Origin: Paenibacillus psychroresistens
GTDB taxonomy: Bacteria; Bacillota; Bacilli; Paenibacillales; NBRC-103111
NCBI RefSeq assembly: GCF_009728935.1
Contig: NZ_CP034235.1
Location: 5,655,501 to 5,719,500, forward strand
Direction of reading: 5' to 3'
DNA: 64,000 nt
The notes beneath the pieces were generated by a model. The model saw only the letters and a program-made list of their open reading frames with translations, ran no database searches and was not told where the DNA came from. A program made the position numbers and the translations under genes. Positions 57,598-64,000 of the stretch are shown piece after piece. The number at the start of each line of letters is the position of its first letter. The stretch's first letter is position 1.

Positions 57598-59208
57598 TTA
57601 ATATTTAGCGTTGTTTTTAAAGTCTTGAGGAGTACTTCCCGTAATCTTCTTAAATACACGGCTGAAATAAAACTCATTCTCATATCCAATCAATCTAGCA
57701 ATTTCACTGTTTTTCAGCTGGTTTGATTTTAAGAGCTCTTTCGCTTTTTCAATTCTTACATGAGATACATAATATATAAAATTCTTACCTGTCTGTTTCT
57801 TAAATAAAACACTTAGATAATTTGCCGTGATAGTTAGCTGTTCAGCCACAATCTCTAAGGAAACCACATCTCGATAATGATCTCTAATGTATTGCTTGGC
57901 TCTTCTAATAAGCCTCGTTTCTATCACATCAGCGCTTAGATAATGCATTAAAGCTTTTCTTAGATTTTGCAGCCATGTGATAAATTGCAGCTTTAAAGAG
58001 AATTGATCAATTTGTTCATAGGGATCATTTTCCCATAAGTCAGGAAAGGATGGTTTTAGAACGATAATCAGAGTTAAACAAACTCCTTTAATCATTTCTT
58101 TCGGTATCTGACTCCCCTGAGTAATTCGGTCCATTCCATCAAAGAAAAGATTTACTTTTATTGCATCCAAATTATCTATAGCATCTTGAAGGCTTCTTAA
58201 TTCTTCTTGTATTTTAATAGACAGGTCTTCAGAAGCTAGATTCTTTAAGTATTGAGCTTCAGTCAGCTCATGATAGAAGATCGTTGAGCCGTGTCTGGAA
58301 TTGAAGCTAGATTTAATCGCTTTCTGAGCTTCTATATAACATTTATTAAGATTATTAAAATGGGCATGCGGGTTGCTGATCCCAATAGTAACGGATGTTC
58401 CCAGAAACTTGATTAGTGTCCCCTTAATTCGATCAGTCAACTGGAGGATTTTCTCTTGCTCTTCCAGCCTGCTTATTGTGGATTGCGAAGAATAAATAAT
58501 CACAAATTCATTGGAATTCATACAAAAGATATATCCCCAAGTGAAATTGTGCAAAATCTCCTCGACAATGTTAACAACCGAGAAATTAAGCAAATACACA
58601 TCATTTCCTTTGTATTTGTTATAAACCTCCAAATTATCGATATTGAGAATAATACACATTAAGTGTTTTGGAGACAGCTTTAAATTTAAGAACTTCAGCT
58701 TCTCGGCAATTTCTCTGTCGTCATACATCCAACCCAAAATTAAATCCTTTAAGAATTTTTCTTTCATCACAGAACGATTGGAATAAATTTGTTTCTCACT
58801 GCCTATCCGCTCTTCAACCTCCTTTTTTTCCTGGTCTAATTTCTGTTTAATTACTTTTAAGATTTCAATAATTGCATCCGGGTTCAATTCTAATTTCAAG
58901 ATATAGTCCTCTGCTCCCAGCCTTAACATTTCCTTAACATAAGAAAAATCCTCATAAGAGCTTAACACGACAAATTTAAAAATTTCACCTTCACCTTTAA
59001 GCCTTTTAATCAAGTCGATTCCATCCGATACGGGCATCTTGATATCCGTTAGAATTAAATCAGGTTTTACTTGTTGATATGCCTCGATTGCTTTTTGCCC
59101 ATTCTCAGCCTCTGCAATAATCTCGAACCCATACTCTTCCCAAGGAATAATCAGCTTAATCCCCACTCTTGCCAGCATTTCATCATCTACAAGTAGTACT
59201 TTATACAT
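57598..59208 (-). CDS. AraC-type response regulator (YesN family)
   Basis: The protein has 536 residues from the ATG at 59208; GGAGGG lies 7 nt before it. The receiver domain keeps Asp8, Asp9, the phosphoacceptor Asp55 (LTDIKMPVSDG), a Ser pair (LSSYEDF) and the Lys in YILKLEL. The usual Lys-Pro is replaced by Lys-Leu here, a small departure from the family. A middle region of about 270 residues and a C-terminal AraC double helix-turn-helix (about 430-535; LTITANYLSVLFKKQTGKNF and GYENEFYFSRVFKKITGSTP) follow. The kinase gene starts 33 nt downstream. It should activate the binding-protein operon. Confidence 0.9.
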   Translation of the reverse strand: MYKVLLVDDEMLARVGIKLIIPWEEYGFEIIAEAENGQKAIEAYQQVKPDLILTDIKMPVSDGIDLIKRLKGEGEIFKFVVLSSYEDFSYVKEMLRLGAEDYILKLELNPDAIIEILKVIKQKLDQEKKEVEERIGSEKQIYSNRSVMKEKFLKDLILGWMYDDREIAEKLKFLNLKLSPKHLMCIILNIDNLEVYNKYKGNDVYLLNFSVVNIVEEILHNFTWGYIFCMNSNEFVIIYSSQSTISRLEEQEKILQLTDRIKGTLIKFLGTSVTIGISNPHAHFNNLNKCYIEAQKAIKSSFNSRHGSTIFYHELTEAQYLKNLASEDLSIKIQEELRSLQDAIDNLDAIKVNLFFDGMDRITQGSQIPKEMIKGVCLTLIIVLKPSFPDLWENDPYEQIDQFSLKLQFITWLQNLRKALMHYLSADVIETRLIRRAKQYIRDHYRDVVSLEIVAEQLTITANYLSVLFKKQTGKNFIYYVSHVRIEKAKELLKSNQLKNSEIARLIGYENEFYFSRVFKKITGSTPQDFKNNAKY

Positions 59209-59376
59209 AAATTCACCCTCCAAGAATGTTCCTAAGATGCATGATCATCAAATATACAATAAAAATCTCCGTAATTAGGGTAGCAGGAAAATCCTAGCCA
59301 GCCCCTAATAACAGGAGATATTATTGACATAACTATACACCATTTCCAGCTTGTTTTATATAAAAATGGAGTTGAG

Positions 59377-62300
59377 CTATTGGTTTAATAGTCTTGAAAT
59401 CACAACGGCAGCTTGAGCACGTGTAGATAAACCAAGTGGACTAAATTGGTGATCCGTACCGACAACAATTCCCAAACTTGCTGCTAAGGCAACCTCATCT
59501 CTTAAAGACATTGGAATCGACAGGGCATCTTGAAACTTAGCAAGCGCCTTTTCAGAGTCTACATTCTTAAAGCCTTTCACAGCTTTGAGCGCTCTTGCCG
59601 CAATAGCAGCCATTTCTGCTCGACTAATCTTCTCGTTTGGTGCAAACAAATCCGATGAACGCCCATTTAGTAATCCAGCTTTTGCTGCTGCGGCTACGGA
59701 TGATTTAAACCAATCATTGTCATTGACGTCTGAGAATGTGGAAACGGCAGTGCTATCTTCCAAGTTGAATGCCCTCACCAGCATTGCAGCAAATTCAGCC
59801 CGGGTGACGGAATCATTGGGAGCATATATCCCAGCTGTACGTCCTTGCAGAATACCTTTGGCAGCAGCGATCTCAATATCTCTGCCTGCCCAAGCCTGCA
59901 CGCCTGAAATATCGTTAAATACGACCTTGTTTTCTACAATGACATAGGTTGAGAATGATTTACGAGTACCTTCAAAATAATGATTTTCCTCGTTGTATTG
60001 ACCTCCATAAAATTCTAGGCTACCATCAACTATTTTGGCAAGTGTCAGAATATCCGTATTAAGACTTGTTATATCTGCAATCGGCAATTTAATCAAGACG
60101 GGCTTGGTAAACACAATCTGATTTTTGCCGCTATCTAAGAATTCAAATTCATAAACGTCTGAAGCAAGCTTTAATTCTGTAGCATTCATTGCAATAGACG
60201 AAGGCTGCTTGGCTATATTTAATGTTGTATCACCTTGTAATTGATCCACATCAACCGATAAAGAAACACCATTTACTTTTATCGAGACGACATCAATCCC
60301 AGCTTCTTTTGCTTTTTGAATTAAACTGAAATTAATTGGAATCTTAAATTCTTTCGATGCTTGCTCACCCAAATCGAATGTGACGGTTACTTTTGCTGCT
60401 TCAGCACTTTCATCCATAGCTTTTAATTTATCATTGAGTATTCTGGCATTTTCCTGAATTGTTTTAAACAAATCCGTAAACTGACTTAGCTCAATATTAA
60501 GAGTAGCTACTTCCCCAGTCACCTTAACTGAATTTGATACGTTTAGCTCAGATTGTTTTTCAATTGCACTTTGAATAGCTTTAGTCGCTCTCCTGCTCGT
60601 TGTTTGCGAATCCTCATTTGTTGGTTTTTTCGCAAATAAATCTATTAGCTCAGCCTCAACCTTTTTTAGTATTTCAGCTGCCTTGTTGGGTTCTAGTGTA
60701 GGTATTGGCGAAGGTTTCAATGTAGAAATTGGAGCTGGTATTGGTGTAGGTTCTACGGGATGTGCTCCCGAATCTTCACTATTGCTATTCGAAATTATGC
60801 TGTTTCCTTCAAAAACAATATTACTGGTTGTTTCCTTATCATAATATAAACCATAGCTTTTCATTTGATCGGATTGAATCCATTTGTTATTAATAATGGT
60901 TAAGTCCGAGCTTTGTTCGGTATATATTCCACCGCGAATTTTATCCACCGCTTCTGGCCTCGCGTCATTTATGAATGAATTACCCTTTACGATAATATCT
61001 TTGCCTGAGGATATAAACATCGATACACCTGGGAAATTCTTAAACGTATTGTTCTCGATCAAGATATTATTAAAAATCGGATAAGCGCTTCGCCCGCTAG
61101 GCAAGTAAACACTCATATAAAGAGCAGGCTTTTTCTCTCTGAAGCTGGTATTCACATTAGTAGAATCAAATATATTATTTCTAATAATTACGTTATTCAC
61201 TCCAAACCCTTCTGCCCAGGTTGCCGAATCATAACCGGTTTCAATCTGCATGCCGGGCTGCTCATTCCTGTAAAAATGATTATTCTCGATCAGACCATTT
61301 GGTGTCTGAACTAGAATTGATCTTGCCCGGTTATCATGAATATAGTTATTTCGAATGATATAATTCCCACTATCGTAAGCTCTGTTAAATAAAATTATGC
61401 CATTGCTGGATTCCTGCAAATCTGTAGAAAGTGCATCCGCTATCGTGATGGTGCCTTGATTCTCGGCTCCATTCCAAACCGCTGTTACAATCTCCGAAGT
61501 AAATCCAGTGGGAGACAGATCGGAGTTCCTGAATTCAAGCAAATCCCCCGCCTTGTAAGGCGTTCTCCACTTTTCATTATTAACGATAAATTTGTGATCA
61601 TTGATTACAGTTATACCCATACTTATATTGTCATGAGTATTAATCCCATCGTCTCCGCCAAATCCGAAATCACAGCCTTGAATGATAAAATAACCTTTTG
61701 TATTATAGGCAAGATAGTGGTCAGCAGTCGATGACATCATTCGATTAGTGCCGGGCCTGCGAGTCACTTTGCAATTAAGCAGTTGCCAGTGATGCTGTCC
61801 GTTTTCCACCAGGAAGCCCTGTCCAGGAATGGAGTAAAGCACAACGTTGTCTAACATTAGATGAGCATTGTTATTCATCACAATACCGTGCATATCATAA
61901 GTGTAATGCCGCAGAACGTATTCATTCCCCACCTTTGCAAAATCCAATATAGCCTCTGGATTATTCACTCTTAAGCGGACCGTATCTTCAGCAATCCATT
62001 CTCTTTCGGATGCAAATAAGGAAATCGGAAGCTCTTTAGCTCCATCAACGCCTATCGTTAATCTCTGAGGATCAAGGGGAAGAAAATCCCGGAAATTGGA
62101 CGTTCTTACAGCTGTATTGTAATTTGGAAACTTAAAATCGACATATTCTCCCGATGGCTCAACTGCAACAACCTGAGCTCGGCTAGAAGTGGGATCCTCA
62201 TCTTCATTCCAATCTACGAATACGTTTTTAAAAACGACTCTCAATGAATCATGCACATAGATTAATCGGGTTGTAGGATTAGTAAATTTACCAAATATCA

Positions 62301-64000
62301 ACTCGGAGCCTTGTCCGTCGAACTCAAAATCTGTCAAGTCACCAAAATCTAAGGTATTCGTACGAATATGATAAATGCCTTTAGGCACAATCATTTTGGA
62401 AGCATTATGCTCCTTACTGTAAGTTATTGCATCGGTAAATGCTTGATAATTGTCATTGTTAGCTTCACTAACTCCAAACTCCGAGGCATTGACGACGATT
62501 CCATTAGTTACATGGGGTGAATCTATGATGATTTCTCCTGGACCTTCAGGTAATGTTAGATTTTTTTGTACCGAAGAGGCTCCAATCGCAGCGGCAGTGT
62601 AGCCCGCCTGATTGGTTTCCATGATGTGGATATTGTCGACGGCAACTATCCCCTTATTGTGGATACCGAATAATAAGGAATAGTCGGTTTTATCCCCGAT
62701 CGAAACCTTTTGATCAATATGCTTGACTACTCCTGGTTCTGCCGTCATCAAGGTAAACTTGATAGCATCCTGCAAGCTTTTGGAACGAAATAGATAATAA
62801 ATTTCTGTATTTGCAGGCTTGTCCAATATTTTATAATCGAAGGAGATATTATAGTTCGTATTGGGCTTTAATACACCTTTAGCCGAATGAAAGTATTCAT
62901 TCCATTCAATTAAACTCTCTGTTGTATCTCCCAGCATTGAGCTTTCCCCATCGATAACGTAATCTGCAGCCTCTGTAAAAGAGAATCCATTTTTTGCAAT
63001 AAAGTTCTCTGGAATCCCTGATTCAAAATCCATATCAAAAGGAAATCTGTAAATATTAGATAAATACTTCAATTCTGAACTGTTTTGGATGTCGGATGGC
63101 GTATCGTTTAGCACAAAAGCTTTTACATAATAGCCATCTACATTTGCAGGCAAATCAAATCCGCCGTTAAACATTTTCACCTCATCTGCTTGAAGCGTAA
63201 CGTCCATATAAACATGTTTTTCTACCGAATGATTAGCAGCAAAAAGCGCAAGGACCAAAATGGCGTTTTTGGGACTGCTGGTATTGTTTTTCAGCTCCAT
63301 ACTGGCATGGATGGAGGAAGATGGCTTTAATTCAGAGACAGAATTTCCCGACGAATCTGTAAAATCTATGCTTTGAAACGTGAAGGCATCTAACACATCA
63401 ATCTTTATCTTTGCTGTCGTTTCAAATCCGTCTTCATTAGTAACTCTTACTTGAAAGCTATCCTCTCCCAAATAATCGGTTTCAGGCGTATAGGACCAAT
63501 GGCCTGAACTTGCAGCTACATTCACAGTTCCATGCTCAGGTGCTTTACTTACATAGAAGCTTAAAAGCTGCTCATTGGGGTCTGTGGCATTTATGGTTCC
63601 TTCCACGGGTACGTTGATAAACGTGTTCTTATTAGCATCTTTTGCTACAGGCGGCTCAACTAAATAACCTGTTTCTATTCGTCCTATTTGGATACCTGGT
63701 TCAGACCCATGCGATTTAGTGAGCTGCACTTTGAGAAACTTCGTATTCGCGGGAATCGGTCCTGAGCTGTATAATTCTTGCTTCCATTCCAAATCAACAT
63801 CATCAAGACTGCTGACTGAAGTTAATTCAATATTGTCTAAAAACACACTACCGAGAATAGTACTTTCAACAGCAATAGTAATTTTAGTCGTGTCAGCCGG
63901 AAGCTGATCTGTATTCGACTCGAGCTTGATCCATTGTTCGCTTTGAGTTTGTTGTGAAAGGGGGGGTGTCGTAATAAATGCTTGATGCTTCACATTGTCT
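59377..64000 (-). CDS. SLH-anchored beta-helix surface protein, partial (5' end beyond window)
   Basis: The frame is open through position 64000, so the N-terminus and signal peptide are outside. The visible 1540 residues have: a carbohydrate-binding-like sandwich; a cadherin-type Ig repeat (VEGTINATDPNEQLLSFYV, near 135); a jelly-roll region; a right-handed parallel beta-helix (about 540-1120) with GFGGDDGINTHDN, a motif shared with pectate-lyase and polygalacturonase folds; a Thr-Pro linker; a helical and beta domain; and three SLH domains at the C-terminus (WAGRDIEIAAAKGILQGR first). It is probably a cell-surface polysaccharide lyase or hydrolase. It lies beside the second ABC uptake cluster, which would import the fragments. 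Confidence 0.85.
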   Translation of the reverse strand, partial: DNVKHQAFITTPPLSQQTQSEQWIKLESNTDQLPADTTKITIAVESTILGSVFLDNIELTSVSSLDDVDLEWKQELYSSGPIPANTKFLKVQLTKSHGSEPGIQIGRIETGYLVEPPVAKDANKNTFINVPVEGTINATDPNEQLLSFYVSKAPEHGTVNVAASSGHWSYTPETDYLGEDSFQVRVTNEDGFETTAKIKIDVLDAFTFQSIDFTDSSGNSVSELKPSSSIHASMELKNNTSSPKNAILVLALFAANHSVEKHVYMDVTLQADEVKMFNGGFDLPANVDGYYVKAFVLNDTPSDIQNSSELKYLSNIYRFPFDMDFESGIPENFIAKNGFSFTEAADYVIDGESSMLGDTTESLIEWNEYFHSAKGVLKPNTNYNISFDYKILDKPANTEIYYLFRSKSLQDAIKFTLMTAEPGVVKHIDQKVSIGDKTDYSLLFGIHNKGIVAVDNIHIMETNQAGYTAAAIGASSVQKNLTLPEGPGEIIIDSPHVTNGIVVNASEFGVSEANNDNYQAFTDAITYSKEHNASKMIVPKGIYHIRTNTLDFGDLTDFEFDGQGSELIFGKFTNPTTRLIYVHDSLRVVFKNVFVDWNEDEDPTSSRAQVVAVEPSGEYVDFKFPNYNTAVRTSNFRDFLPLDPQRLTIGVDGAKELPISLFASEREWIAEDTVRLRVNNPEAILDFAKVGNEYVLRHYTYDMHGIVMNNNAHLMLDNVVLYSIPGQGFLVENGQHHWQLLNCKVTRRPGTNRMMSSTADHYLAYNTKGYFIIQGCDFGFGGDDGINTHDNISMGITVINDHKFIVNNEKWRTPYKAGDLLEFRNSDLSPTGFTSEIVTAVWNGAENQGTITIADALSTDLQESSNGIILFNRAYDSGNYIIRNNYIHDNRARSILVQTPNGLIENNHFYRNEQPGMQIETGYDSATWAEGFGVNNVIIRNNIFDSTNVNTSFREKKPALYMSVYLPSGRSAYPIFNNILIENNTFKNFPGVSMFISSGKDIIVKGNSFINDARPEAVDKIRGGIYTEQSSDLTIINNKWIQSDQMKSYGLYYDKETTSNIVFEGNSIISNSNSEDSGAHPVEPTPIPAPISTLKPSPIPTLEPNKAAEILKKVEAELIDLFAKKPTNEDSQTTSRRATKAIQSAIEKQSELNVSNSVKVTGEVATLNIELSQFTDLFKTIQENARILNDKLKAMDESAEAAKVTVTFDLGEQASKEFKIPINFSLIQKAKEAGIDVVSIKVNGVSLSVDVDQLQGDTTLNIAKQPSSIAMNATELKLASDVYEFEFLDSGKNQIVFTKPVLIKLPIADITSLNTDILTLAKIVDGSLEFYGGQYNEENHYFEGTRKSFSTYVIVENKVVFNDISGVQAWAGRDIEIAAAKGILQGRTAGIYAPNDSVTRAEFAAMLVRAFNLEDSTAVSTFSDVNDNDWFKSSVAAAAKAGLLNGRSSDLFAPNEKISRAEMAAIAARALKAVKGFKNVDSEKALAKFQDALSIPMSLRDEVALAASLGIVVGTDHQFSPLGLSTRAQAAVVISRLLNQ

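Overview
The window looks like chromosomal DNA of a soil- or plant-associated Paenibacillus-type member of the Bacillota. Reasons: low-GC codon use, strong AGGAGG-type ribosome binding sites, intrinsic terminators with U-tracts, S-layer-homology (SLH) surface proteins, YesM/YesN-type two-component systems paired with sugar ABC transporters, lutABC, and a ykkC-type guanidine riboswitch. No rRNA, tRNA, insertion sequence, phage gene or CRISPR array was seen. Three loci are decayed or suspect: a DinB gene with an in-frame stop, a PIN toxin with a frameshift, and a short gene fragment at 2.3-2.6 kb.

Layout. 0-2.6 kb: small minus-strand genes (DinB pseudogene, pentapeptide repeat, PP2C-like phosphatase, an unknown fragment). 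2.6-8 kb: one minus-strand operon gntR - SDR dehydrogenase - lutA - lutB - lutC - SMP-30 lactonase, with a promoter and a palindromic operator; it reads as sugar or sugar-acid oxidation coupled to lactate oxidation. 8-14.7 kb: sensor kinase - AraC-type regulator - binding protein - two permeases, a complete sugar-import unit. 14.9-18.1 kb: secreted PHP-type metallohydrolase with SLH domains, preceded by two Spo0A-box-like heptamers. 18.5-20.7 kb: plus-strand lipoprotein - ECF sigma factor fused to a VOC domain - VOC protein with a barstar-like tail; this is the most unusual locus. 20.8-23.4 kb: nikR - nickel/cobalt permease - atypical Gfo/Idh/MocA protein. 23.5-28.7 kb: orphan OmpR-type regulator, a 54-residue HD-GYP-leader-like protein and two tandem 7TMR-DISM kinases, one of which has lost its catalytic histidine and ATP-lid motif. 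28.8-36.2 kb: a surface protein of about 2470 residues with GLUG, cadherin-like, seven 92-residue repeats and SLH domains.

36.5-37.2 kb: toxin-antitoxin remnant and a small CWC protein. 37.2-44.3 kb: guanidine degradation operon (two DUF1989 proteins, biotin-dependent carboxylase, allophanate hydrolase split into two genes) under a guanidine-I riboswitch and a clear sigma-A promoter. 44.4-47.6 kb: ROK repressor, Gfo/Idh/MocA dehydrogenase and a divergent isomerase around an 11-bp palindrome. 47.6-51.1 kb: an MFS exporter with a possible leader peptide, a threonine-aldolase-like enzyme and an aldo/keto reductase. 51.2-64 kb: a second two-component/ABC sugar-uptake cluster (two regulators, one kinase) next to an SLH-anchored beta-helix protein that runs off the right edge.

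The common theme is sensing, degrading at the cell surface and importing plant-type carbohydrates, plus nitrogen scavenging from guanidine. Coordinates of starts were moved to the codon with the best ribosome binding site where the longest frame was implausible.
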